Of a stretch of 7,439 bases of DNA, positions 1 to 6,469 are shown in pieces. This DNA is from an uncultured Anaerotruncus sp. (GTDB lineage: Bacteria > Bacillota_A > Clostridia > Oscillospirales > CAG-272). The notes under the pieces were generated by a model. The model searched no databases. It saw nothing but the letters and a program-made list of their open reading frames with translations, and had not been told where the DNA came from. The DNA is taken from contig CATYWI010000054.1 of assembly GCA_958414155.1 (NCBI GenBank), forward strand, positions 1 to 7,439, in the 5' to 3' direction. Within the stretch, counting starts at the first letter, position 1; the number at the start of each line of letters is the position of its first letter. A program made the translations under genes and the position numbers.

Positions 1-668
1 TGTTCGCCTTTATCGAAAATCTTCCCCTCCCTGCCGACGAGAAATTCGAACTTTGCAGACTTTACAATAATTTCGAGGAATACCGCGAGCTGCTTGCCGG
101 CGTGCTTGAATCGGCGACGAAGCTTTATATGCAGAAATACGATTCGGTAAAGCATTATATCGGCTGGTTCTCTGCGGCGGTCGCCGAACCGCTTGCGCAG
201 TCCGGCACGTCATACATCGAAAGCAACTACGGCGTCAAGATCTCACCCTCGGCTGACGAGATATATCTTCAGCCATCCATCGCCATGTGCAGCGGAACGC
301 GCTACCTCATGAGCTTCACATCGGAAAAGGTCGTGGACTTTCTTTACGTCGGCGTACTGTATGAACCGCTGCGTGAAATAACCGATGTTTCGACAGTTGA
401 CGACCGCATCTGCCGCGCGTTGAGGACGATGGGAGACGACCGCAAGTTTGAGATACTCAAACTGCTTGCCGAGGGTCCGAAATACGGCATGGAGCTTGCC
501 TCGCTGCTCGAACTGAGCACGGCGACCGTCTCGCACCACATGGCGCTGCTGCTTGAAGCGGGCTTTGTGTCGATACGGCGCGAATCCAACCGCGTATACT
601 ATGAGTTGAACCGCAAAAAGGTACGCGACTTTCTTGATGAACTCCGGATAGCCCTTATCGGGCAATGA
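1..668 (+). CDS. ArsR-type winged-helix transcriptional regulator, 5' truncated
   Basis: The reading frame is open from the first complete codon at base 3 to a TGA at 666-668, so the gene starts outside the window and at least 221 residues are visible. A GTG at 102 could be read as a start, but the frame continues upstream with good coding character (ENLPLPADEKFELCRLYNNFEEY), so I treat it as internal. The last 85 or so residues form a winged helix-turn-helix: a helical start (MGDDRKFEILKLLAEGPKYG), a recognition helix (STATVSHHMALLLEAGFV, about visible residues 172-189) and a beta wing (IRRESNRVYYEL). This is the ArsR/SmtB fold. The classical metal-binding ELCVCDL motif is replaced by ELASLLELS, so metal sensing at that site is unlikely. 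The long N-terminal part (over 130 residues) is unlike a minimal 100-residue ArsR protein and may be a ligand or dimer domain; I do not recognise it. It precedes the HAD gene by 34 bases and may regulate this operon. Confidence 0.85.
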   Translation, partial: FAFIENLPLPADEKFELCRLYNNFEEYRELLAGVLESATKLYMQKYDSVKHYIGWFSAAVAEPLAQSGTSYIESNYGVKISPSADEIYLQPSIAMCSGTRYLMSFTSEKVVDFLYVGVLYEPLREITDVSTVDDRICRALRTMGDDRKFEILKLLAEGPKYGMELASLLELSTATVSHHMALLLEAGFVSIRRESNRVYYELNRKKVRDFLDELRIALIGQ

Positions 669-702
669 TCTCAATTCTCCGAAAAAAGCAAAGGAACAAA
701 AA

Positions 703-1374
703 ATGACTCAGAAAAACAAACTCCACCCCAAGCTGATAATTTTCGACCTTGACGGCACGCTTGCCGACACGGTAGGCTCGATAACCGAGGCAATGAACGC
801 CGCCCTCGCGGAAATGGGTCTTCCCGCCCGCGATGAGGATTACATCCGCCGCTCGGTCGGGAACGGCGCTCGCCTGCTCTGCATCCGCGTGCTTCCCGAG
901 GACAAGCGCGACGACGCAACGGTCAGCCGCCTGCTTGAGATATACAACAGGACCTACGGCGAAACCTATATGCACGTTCACGAGCTTTACCCCGGAATGG
1001 CAGAGTCGCTTCGTGAGCTTCACTCACGCGGCTACATGATGGCTGTATTTTCAAACAAACAGAATGCATACGTCAAGGAGCTGTGCGCCTCGCTTCTCCC
1101 CGCCGGCTGGTTCGGAGCCGCCGAGGGTCAGCTCGACGGCAGACCCATCAAGCCCGATCCCGCCACGGCGCTTGAAATATGCGCGCGCCTCGGCGTTTCA
1201 CCGTCCGACGCCGTTATGGTAGGCGACGGCGAGACCGACGTTGAGCTTTCGCTTCGCGGCGGGCTTACTCCCGTAAGCGCCACATGGGGCTTCCGCTCGC
1301 GCGAAGCGCTTGAGGCGGCAGGAGGAAAAATTTTTGTCGCACACCCCTCCGAACTCCCCGACATATTCGAATAA
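703..1374 (+). CDS. HAD-superfamily hydrolase, phosphoglycolate phosphatase-like
   Basis: A 223-residue cytoplasmic phosphatase with all four haloacid dehalogenase motifs. Motif I is FDLDGTLADT, with nucleophile D15 and acid/base D17. Motif II is VFSNK with S117. Motif III is the lysine K150 in PIKPDP. Motif IV is VGDGETDV with D175 and D179, which bind magnesium. The helical stretch between motif I and motif II fits a type C1 cap, as in the Gph/PGP group, and the length is normal for that family. The likely reaction is hydrolysis of a small phosphomonoester such as phosphoglycolate or a sugar phosphate; the substrate cannot be told from sequence. The ATG at 703 is chosen because AAGGA at 691-695 lies 7 bases upstream. 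The gene sits 34 bases after the regulator and 43 bases before the glycoside hydrolase, consistent with co-transcription. Confidence 0.92.
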   Translation: MTQKNKLHPKLIIFDLDGTLADTVGSITEAMNAALAEMGLPARDEDYIRRSVGNGARLLCIRVLPEDKRDDATVSRLLEIYNRTYGETYMHVHELYPGMAESLRELHSRGYMMAVFSNKQNAYVKELCASLLPAGWFGAAEGQLDGRPIKPDPATALEICARLGVSPSDAVMVGDGETDVELSLRGGLTPVSATWGFRSREALEAAGGKIFVAHPSELPDIFE

Positions 1375-1417
1375 TATATAATAAGGTAGAAAAGACGCAA
1401 AAGAAAGGATACCCGCC

Positions 1418-3070
1418 ATGCTGAGATACAAGCTCCTGTCATCGCTTGACAAACCGTTTCTTGATTCAAAGCTCGACGATTTTACTCCCCTGCGAAAGCT
1501 CACAATGCTTCGCAACGAAAGGATCTCGGTTCAGCTTGTCCTTACGGACGATTCCGCCGCGGCGCCGCACCGCCGCTTTGTAGGAATAAAAATTGAAGGA
1601 GTTTTTGCGCCGTATGCCACAAAGCGCACACTTGAATCGGTGCCCTCCGTCATGCCCGCATACCCCGGAAGAAGCGACGAGAACTATTTGCGCACCGCGC
1701 CCGGACTTTACCCCGATCTTCTCGCGCCAATGCAGATGAACGGCTCCGCCGCCTGCGTGCCAGGTCAGCTCCACTCTGTCTGGATCGACATTGACCCCAT
1801 GGGGGCGCTGCCCGCCGGAAATTACAATCTGACAGTCTTACTGAGCGACGGAGCCGCCACCGAGCGCGCACAGCTCGCGGTAGAGGTCATAGCCGCCGAC
1901 CTGCCCGAGCAGGAATTGCGCGTGACCGAATGGTTCCATTGCGATTGCCTTGCAAGCTACTACGGCGTCCCTGTGTTCTCCGAACGCCATTGGGAGATAA
2001 TAGAGAACTTTGTCCGCACCGCGGTCAGAAACGGCATAAACATGCTCCTGACGCCGGTATTTACTCCCCCGCTCGACACCCACATAGGCGGCGAGCGCCC
2101 CACGGTACAGCTCACCGGCGTGAAGCGTACCGCCGACGGCTGGGAATTCGACTTCTCACGCCTTGACCGCTGGGTTGACATGTGTGACCGCTGCGGTGTA
2201 AAATATTTTGAGATCTCGCATCTTTTCACGCAGTGGGGAGCGCTTCATGCGCCTAAGATAGTCGCCGTGACCGACGAAGGCGAGAAAAAGATCTTCGGCT
2301 GGGACACGGACGCCACGAGCGACGAATACACGGCGTTCATACGTGCGTTCCTCGGTGCATTCCTCGCGCATATGCGTGCACGCGGCGACGACAGTCGCTG
2401 CTGCTTCCACATTTCGGACGAGCCGAACGCGGCGCACCTTGAGCAGTATCTCAAGGCAAAAGCCACCGTCTCCGACCTGCTTGGCGGCTACCCGGTGATG
2501 GATGCGCTTTCCGACTATGAATTCTACAAGACAGGTGCTGTAACAACGCCGATACCCGCAAACAATCACATCGAGCCATTTATCGCAGGCGGCGTTGAGC
2601 CGCTCTGGACCTACTACTGCTGCGGTCAGGGGATAGGCGTGAGCAACCGTTTTCTGGCTATGCCCGGCGCGCGCACCCGCTACATAGGCGTGCAGTTCTA
2701 CAAATACCGCGTATTCGGATTCCTCCAGTGGGGCTACAATTTCTATTACAACCAAGGCTCCTACGACCCCGTAAACCCCTATGTTGACTCCACCGGCAAC
2801 TATTTCGTCCCGTCGGGCGATGCTTATTCCGTGTATCCCGCCACCGACGGTACGGCTCTTGAATCGATGCGTATAGTGCAGTTCCGCGAGGCTATCGACG
2901 ACCTCCGCGCCATGGAGCTGGCTGGCTCGCTTGTCGGCCGCGACGCCGTTATCGCCGCGATAGAGGAGCTGACCGGCGAGGTGGTATTCTCACGTTGCGT
3001 ATGCGACTCTGCCGCAATGCTTGCCATACGCGAGCGGATAAACCGCATAATTGCCGATAACGTAAAGTAA
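1418..3070 (+). CDS. DUF4091 / GH123-like glycoside hydrolase, cytoplasmic
   Basis: A 550-residue protein resembling the DUF4091 family, which overlaps the GH123 catalytic domain (beta-N-acetylgalactosaminidases). Residues 1 to about 165 look like an N-terminal beta-sandwich (RISVQLVLTDD, AGNYNLTVLLSDG). Then comes a TIM-barrel-like region beginning near TEWFHCDCLASYYGVP, with RNGINMLLTPVFTPPLDT, KYFEISHLFTQWG and LQWGYNFYYNQ. A short helical tail ends the protein. The adjacent acidic pair D334-E335 in FHISDEPN is where GH123 enzymes keep their Asp-Glu pair: Asp positions the substrate acetamido group and Glu is the acid/base. This suggests a hexosaminidase-type reaction, though many DUF4091 proteins have no tested activity. 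There is no signal peptide or membrane segment, so it probably acts on imported oligosaccharides. The ATG at 1418 follows AAAGGA (1404-1409) by 8 bases. A perfect inverted repeat ends the unit downstream. Confidence 0.85.
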   Translation: MLRYKLLSSLDKPFLDSKLDDFTPLRKLTMLRNERISVQLVLTDDSAAAPHRRFVGIKIEGVFAPYATKRTLESVPSVMPAYPGRSDENYLRTAPGLYPDLLAPMQMNGSAACVPGQLHSVWIDIDPMGALPAGNYNLTVLLSDGAATERAQLAVEVIAADLPEQELRVTEWFHCDCLASYYGVPVFSERHWEIIENFVRTAVRNGINMLLTPVFTPPLDTHIGGERPTVQLTGVKRTADGWEFDFSRLDRWVDMCDRCGVKYFEISHLFTQWGALHAPKIVAVTDEGEKKIFGWDTDATSDEYTAFIRAFLGAFLAHMRARGDDSRCCFHISDEPNAAHLEQYLKAKATVSDLLGGYPVMDALSDYEFYKTGAVTTPIPANNHIEPFIAGGVEPLWTYYCCGQGIGVSNRFLAMPGARTRYIGVQFYKYRVFGFLQWGYNFYYNQGSYDPVNPYVDSTGNYFVPSGDAYSVYPATDGTALESMRIVQFREAIDDLRAMELAGSLVGRDAVIAAIEELTGEVVFSRCVCDSAAMLAIRERINRIIADNVK

Positions 3071-3072
3071 CG

Positions 3073-3086
3073 CCGGACGCTTCCGG
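3073..3086. other. Small hairpin after the hydrolase stop codon
   Basis: A 5-bp perfect stem (CCGGA at 3073-3077 with TCCGG at 3082-3086) and a CGCT loop directly follow the TAA of the hydrolase. It has no T-run, so it is not a terminator by itself; it may protect the 3' end or be chance. Confidence 0.3.
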
Positions 3087-3094
3087 AAAATATT

Positions 3095-3135
3095 AAGAGG
3101 TGATAAAAACTCAAAACGAGTTTTTATCACCTCTT
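3095..3135. terminator. Bidirectional transcription terminator between convergent genes
   Basis: A perfect 18-bp inverted repeat: the left arm (3095-3112, starting AAGAGGTGAT) is the exact reverse complement of the right arm (3118-3135), around a 5-base AAAAC loop. It lies 24 bases after the hydrolase stop and 15 bases from the stop of the convergent isomerase-like gene. The right arm holds a TTTTT run, and the flank after it is T-rich (GTTTATATT). On the other strand the flank is AATATTTT. A symmetric stem between two tail-to-tail genes is the usual design of a shared Rho-independent terminator. The T-tracts are imperfect, so efficiency in each direction is uncertain. Confidence 0.8.
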
Positions 3136-3150
3136 GTTTATATTATCTGC

Positions 3151-3993
3151 TCAGTTCCCCTTTACCGACTCGACCTCGGCGGCAACGCGTACAGCCTTTT
3201 CGTGCGCCAGACGCAGGAAGCCGTCAAGCCCCAGCGCGGCATATGCATCATGTGTATTCTTGCCGGGCTTAGATTTGCTCGTCAGCTCGAATGTAAGTAT
3301 CCCGTCAAAGCCCGCGCGTACAAGGCGCGCGGCTATGCCGTGCCAATCGGCAATGCCGTCATAGGGCATCATATGCGAATCGTCATGCCATGTCACAACG
3401 GCAGGATCGGTCATACCGAAGTTATCGTTAAGATGAGTGGCTATCAGCTTATCTCCGAAAAGCGCCGGAACATCACGGCTGAAATTGTAGCACATCTCAT
3501 GTCCGGTGTCCCAGCAATAGCCGACGGCGGGCGACCCGCCCAGCTCGCGTATCACCGCCTCAAGATATTCAATGCCCTCAACATTCTCAAACGCCACACG
3601 CACCGGCGTTTTTTCCGCCTCAGCCACAAGTCTGCCGAAGCGCTCTATGCCGAGCGGCGTCGGCGTATGCTTATCCATCCCTATTATGGGGTGAACGACC
3701 ATTATCGGCACGTCGTTTTCGGCGCAATCATGCAGACAGCGTATAAGTTGATCGGCAAATGCATCTCCCGCGTCGCCCTCCTCCCAGAGAGCATCGCTTT
3801 TATTGAACGGCGCATGTATCGACTGATACACCATTCCGTTTTCACGGATGAGCGCCGCGCGCCCCGCCACATCGGTACCGTCGCTCCAACCCGTAAAGCA
3901 GGCATCAAATCCCGCGCGCGCCGTAGCGAGCACGCCGTCGCGGAAGGACTCTCCGAAGCCCTGTCCGATATTTATCCCCAGCTTGAATGACAT
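3151..3993 (-). CDS. Sugar phosphate isomerase/epimerase-family protein (xylose isomerase-like TIM barrel)
   Basis: A 280-residue single-domain protein of the AP-endonuclease-2/xylose isomerase-like TIM-barrel family, of normal length. It begins with a first strand (KLGINIG) and has the expected strand-end metal and catalytic residues in order: H60 (QSIHAPFN), H101 (MVVHP), E136 (VAFENVEG), D162 and H165 (CWDTGHE), H187 (ATHLNDN) and E236 (LTFELTSK). E136, D162, H187 and E236 are the typical divalent-metal ligands. The protein is probably a cytoplasmic metal-dependent isomerase, epimerase or related sugar enzyme; the substrate is unknown, and a lyase or endonuclease role cannot be excluded from fold alone. 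The start is fixed by a consensus AGGAGG (complement of 4002-4007) 8 bases upstream. It is convergent with the GH123-like gene and divergent from the zinc-ribbon gene, with its own promoter at 4036-4064. Confidence 0.88.
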   Translation of the reverse strand: MSFKLGINIGQGFGESFRDGVLATARAGFDACFTGWSDGTDVAGRAALIRENGMVYQSIHAPFNKSDALWEEGDAGDAFADQLIRCLHDCAENDVPIMVVHPIIGMDKHTPTPLGIERFGRLVAEAEKTPVRVAFENVEGIEYLEAVIRELGGSPAVGYCWDTGHEMCYNFSRDVPALFGDKLIATHLNDNFGMTDPAVVTWHDDSHMMPYDGIADWHGIAARLVRAGFDGILTFELTSKSKPGKNTHDAYAALGLDGFLRLAHEKAVRVAAEVESVKGN

Positions 3994-4001
3994 AAAAACA
4001 T

Positions 4002-4007
4002 CCTCCT
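4002..4007 (-). promoter_or_regulatory. Strong Shine-Dalgarno of the isomerase-like gene
   Basis: The complement reads AGGAGG, full consensus, ending 8 bases before the ATG at 3993. It is the strongest ribosome binding site in the window and fixes the start. Confidence 0.85.
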
Positions 4008-4035
4008 CACGCCAATGGCGGCATTTTACGGTTTT

Positions 4036-4064
4036 ATTTTAGCACGGAATGTCCGTCCCGTCAA
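4036..4064 (-). promoter_or_regulatory. Sigma-A-type promoter for the isomerase-like gene
   Basis: Read on the minus strand: TTGACG (4064-4059), a 17-base spacer, then TAAAAT (4041-4036). The spacer ends in TGC, giving an extended -10 (TGN directly before the -10). Transcription would begin near 4029, leaving a leader of about 35 bases with the AGGAGG site. Both hexamers are one mismatch from consensus and the spacing is ideal. Confidence 0.75.
4044..4056. promoter_or_regulatory. Candidate operator palindrome inside the isomerase promoter spacer
   Basis: ACGGA-ATG-TCCGT is a perfect 5-bp inverted repeat around a 3-base centre. It lies wholly between the -10 and -35 of the minus-strand promoter, where a bound repressor would block RNA polymerase. 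A short palindrome may be chance; the position is what makes it notable. Confidence 0.35.
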
Positions 4065-4104
4065 TAGCGCCGCAAAAAAATAAAGCATAACCGCCGATAA
4101 ATAC

Positions 4105-4114
4105 GCCGCGCGGC
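4105..4114. promoter_or_regulatory. Candidate operator: GC palindrome next to the + strand -35
   Basis: GCCGCGCGGC is a perfect 10-bp palindrome two bases upstream of the -35 hexamer at 4117. It could bind a dimeric regulator, but GC-rich palindromes of this size arise by chance in this GC-rich DNA. Confidence 0.2.
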
Positions 4115-4116
4115 TG

Positions 4117-4145
4117 TTGACTTGCGGTCGGATATATGATAAAAT
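4117..4145 (+). promoter_or_regulatory. Sigma-A-type promoter for the zinc-ribbon/propeller operon
   Basis: TTGACT (4117-4122), a 17-base spacer, then TAAAAT (4140-4145), with TGA directly before the -10 as an extended -10 element. Transcription should start near 4152, giving a leader of about 56 bases to the ATG at 4208. Because an upstream in-frame ATG at 4136 lies within the promoter, translation cannot start there from this transcript. A small hairpin (CCGTAT at 4164-4169 with ATACGG at 4174-4179) sits in the leader. Confidence 0.8.
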
Positions 4146-4191
4146 TAAGAGGGAATAATTCTGCCGTATCAGCATACGGTATAAGCATACG

Positions 4192-4197
4192 AAAGGA
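4192..4197 (+). promoter_or_regulatory. Shine-Dalgarno that sets the zinc-ribbon gene start
   Basis: AAAGGA lies 10 bases before the ATG at 4208. With the promoter position it selects MKCPNCGN as the true N-terminus rather than the longer in-frame ATG at 4136. The surrounding GAAAGGATAC is identical to the sequence ahead of the GH123-like gene (1403-1412). Confidence 0.75.
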
Positions 4198-4207
4198 TAC
4201 CACCATC

Positions 4208-5998
4208 ATGAAATGTCCCAACTGCGGTAACGATTGCGCTGATGGAGCGCGCTTCTGCACCGAATGCGGTTGCAGATTCCAAGACAGCGCAAACGCGCCG
4301 GATGCGGCTGCGGAACAGCCCAAAAAGCCGTCCGAAGAACCTGAAAGGTCCGCCGTGCCGACACGTCCGGCGCCCGAGGCTCCGCGCCGCGCCGACCGTC
4401 CCCGGAATACGCACAAAAATAAAAAGCTCCTTTTTGCCGTGGCTGCGGCAGCGGTGCTGATAGTCATTATCGCCGCAGCGGTCACAGTGGGTGCAATGCG
4501 CAAGGTGTCCGGCTACACCGTTGAGGTGAAGACCCGCTATGCCACGCCGGAGCCTCATCTGCTCGTTGACAACCGCGGCATGTGCTACGATCTTTCGGAA
4601 TACGATGTATCGACATACAGCCTCTTTACCTCGCTTGACGGCGAAACCGCCGCCGTTCTCGGCAAAAAGCATGCGTCCGACGTCTCCGGCGTATTGCTTC
4701 TCATCTGCGACGCCAAGCTCTCCAAGGTCGCCGACGGTGTTTACGACTGTGCGGTATCGGACAACGGAGCGTCGGTAGCCTACGCCGTAAGCGGCGACGA
4801 GACCGGGCTTCTCTACCTCTACAACGTAAAAAAGCAGGCCTCCTCTCTTGTCAGCGGCGGCATTTACTCGCCTCTGTCGTCCTCCGGTCTGCCCGACATA
4901 TTCGATCTCGGCGTTCTGCGTGGAATGTTCGTGCTGTCTCCGGACGGTCGCAGCATTGCGTTTACAAAAAAGGTGAACGACGGCACGCGCGCCTACGTTT
5001 CGGTCAAGGGCAGCGAGCCTGTACCGATAGCCGCCGACTCATACCCCGTTGCGCTCGCCAACAACGGCAAGTACATCTACTACATCCGCCGCAGCATTTC
5101 GCTGACCGAATACAACTACAAATTTTCTGTTGCGAGCGGCGACGAGGTACGTCACCTCTCGCTGGATGCGTTGCATCTCGGCGACGCTCTGATCTTCAAC
5201 CGCGACCGCACCGAGGTCATTTTTGCCGACGACGGCATAACCTACATGAGCCGCAAGGGTGCGGAGCGTCAGCGCATCGCCTCCGGCGAGATAAGCGGGA
5301 TAGTCGTTCCCGGCGACGGTGCGGCGCGCTCGGAAAGCTTCCCCTTCATCGGCGTATGTTCGATGATCTATGCCCGCAAAACAATAGGCGGCAGCGCCTT
5401 TATCTCAAACGGCGGACTTTACTACCTCGACCGTGCGCTCGAAATTTCGGTCATAAGCTCAAACTTCGGCGGAGCGTCGATCGCCCCCGACGGCAGATCC
5501 CTCTACTATATCGACACATCAAACGGGCGTGACGGCTCGTACGGAAGCATATACTATCTTGGCGACATTGAAAAGAACGGCTCAAAGGAGCTTGTCACTG
5601 CGGACATAGAGGCTACCGACATTTCCGCGCCGGACAACATGAAGGGCGTCTACGTGCGCGACCTTGACCGCACGCTCTGGTACGTCACGCAAAACGGCAA
5701 AAAGCAGAAGCGCATCTGCGATGAGCTTGTTGACTGGTGCGTTGACGTGCGTGACGGCGGCGTATGGTTCACCTCGGCGCTTGAGGATTCGGACACCATA
5801 TGGTATTCCTCGCGCGGGAGCAAAAAGAAGTCGGTCGTCAAAGCCGATCTTGCCTCGGTAAAAGACCTGAATTTCATGCACCGTTCGGTTTTCTTTACAA
5901 CGACCTCATATGCCGACTCCGGCAGGCACACCGAGCTTTGCCGTGTAAGATCAGGCAAAAAGTACACGGTAGTCACCGGGTACGATGTTCAGAATTAA
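4208..5998 (+). CDS. Zinc-ribbon, single-pass membrane protein with extracytoplasmic beta-propeller-like domain
   Basis: A 596-residue protein in three parts. (1) A cytoplasmic zinc ribbon at the N-terminus, with Cys pairs C3-C6 (CPNC) and C17-C20 (CTEC). (2) A charged, proline-rich linker (about 25-72), then one hydrophobic helix (LLFAVAAAAVLIVIIAAAVTV, about 74-97) preceded by lysines and arginines, which places the N-terminus inside. (3) About 500 residues outside with recurrent propeller-blade signatures: SLDGE (142-146), SDNG (184-187), SPDGR (244-248), ANNGKYIYY (from 284) and APDGRSLYY (from 426). These resemble TolB/WD40-like or DUF5050-type repeats. The layout is common in Clostridia, where its role is mostly untested; sensing or scaffolding at the envelope is plausible but inferred. 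No catalytic motif was seen. It is the first gene of a likely three-gene unit driven by the promoter at 4117-4145. Confidence 0.82.
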   Translation: MKCPNCGNDCADGARFCTECGCRFQDSANAPDAAAEQPKKPSEEPERSAVPTRPAPEAPRRADRPRNTHKNKKLLFAVAAAAVLIVIIAAAVTVGAMRKVSGYTVEVKTRYATPEPHLLVDNRGMCYDLSEYDVSTYSLFTSLDGETAAVLGKKHASDVSGVLLLICDAKLSKVADGVYDCAVSDNGASVAYAVSGDETGLLYLYNVKKQASSLVSGGIYSPLSSSGLPDIFDLGVLRGMFVLSPDGRSIAFTKKVNDGTRAYVSVKGSEPVPIAADSYPVALANNGKYIYYIRRSISLTEYNYKFSVASGDEVRHLSLDALHLGDALIFNRDRTEVIFADDGITYMSRKGAERQRIASGEISGIVVPGDGAARSESFPFIGVCSMIYARKTIGGSAFISNGGLYYLDRALEISVISSNFGGASIAPDGRSLYYIDTSNGRDGSYGSIYYLGDIEKNGSKELVTADIEATDISAPDNMKGVYVRDLDRTLWYVTQNGKKQKRICDELVDWCVDVRDGGVWFTSALEDSDTIWYSSRGSKKKSVVKADLASVKDLNFMHRSVFFTTTSYADSGRHTELCRVRSGKKYTVVTGYDVQN

Positions 5999-6074
5999 TT
6001 CCTTCATCCGTCGCACGGACTCCACATTGACGGAGTAAAATGATTCCGAAAAAAACGAAGGGACACCCGCTGAC

Positions 6075-6395
6075 ATGAACATTGCCTTTCTTCTGACCCC
6101 CAAGAGCCACACGATCTACATTTACGAGGACAGCACCTTCCGTCAGGCGCTCGAAAAGCTGCGCCATCACGGATACACGGCAATACCGGTACTGACGCGC
6201 GACGGCGGTTATGCCGGCACGCTCAGCGAGGGAGATTTTCTTTGGAGCATGCTTGAAATAGGCGGTGCTTCTCTTGCCGACTGCGAGGGGCTGCACGTTT
6301 CCGAAAGCGCGGACGCAATCCGGCGGTACATATCACCGCTGACACCGACGAATTGCTCTCGCGCGCAATGGAGCAAAACTTTGTACCGGTGGTAG
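6075..6395 (+). CDS. CBS-domain protein, N-terminal part before a frameshift
   Basis: A 106-residue reading frame whose first 85 or so residues form a clear CBS domain (STFRQALEKLRHHGYTAIPVLTRDGGYAGTLSEGDFLW). CBS pairs bind adenosine nucleotides and act as energy or ligand sensors in the cytoplasm. After about DAIRR (near 6326) the frame runs into a non-CBS tail (YISPLTPTNCSRAQWSKTLYRW) and stops at 6395. The missing second CBS domain is encoded directly downstream in another frame (6326-6469). The ATG at 6075 follows AAGGGA (6058-6063) by 11 bases. The gap from the propeller gene is 76 bases, with no terminator seen. As written, the product would be a single CBS domain with an abnormal tail. 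This could be a true mutation or a one-base sequencing error. Confidence 0.75.
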   Translation: MNIAFLLTPKSHTIYIYEDSTFRQALEKLRHHGYTAIPVLTRDGGYAGTLSEGDFLWSMLEIGGASLADCEGLHVSESADAIRRYISPLTPTNCSRAQWSKTLYRW

Positions 6396-6469
6396 ACGAC
6401 CGCGGCACATTTATGGGCATCGTTACGCGGCGCGCCATCATTGAAAGTCTTGTCAAAGAAAGCAAATGA
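6326..6469 (+). pseudogene. Displaced second CBS domain of the same gene
   Basis: In the frame with codons at 6326, 6329 and so on, the translation is VHITADTDELLSRAMEQNF, then VPVVDDRGTFMGIVTRR and AIIESLVKESK, ending in TGA at 6467-6469. This is a textbook second CBS domain and continues the protein that begins at 6075. Adding a single base near 6326 (for example GGG for GG) would join the frames as DAIRR-VHITAD. The stop overlaps the next gene's ATG (ATGA, 6466-6469), as expected for the original gene end and translational coupling. The fragment has no Shine-Dalgarno of its own; its first ATG is at 6368, so it is unlikely to be expressed alone. Confidence 0.8.

Noticed and set aside
1377..1382. 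TATAAT as a promoter -10 ahead of the GH123-like gene
   Set aside because: No -35-like hexamer lies 16-18 bases upstream, and the short gap fits co-transcription with the HAD gene.
3100..3990. 296-residue open frame on the plus strand
   Set aside because: It is antisense to the clear TIM-barrel gene at 3151-3993, its translation looks random, and its start lies inside the terminator stem.
4136..4207. 24-residue N-terminal extension of the zinc-ribbon protein
   Set aside because: The ATG at 4136 lies within the promoter between the -35 and -10; AAAGGA at 4192 supports the ATG at 4208.
6040..6078. 12-codon leader peptide frame whose stop overlaps the CBS start (ATGA)
   Set aside because: GGAG is only four bases from its ATG and there is no repeated-codon or attenuator pattern; likely chance.
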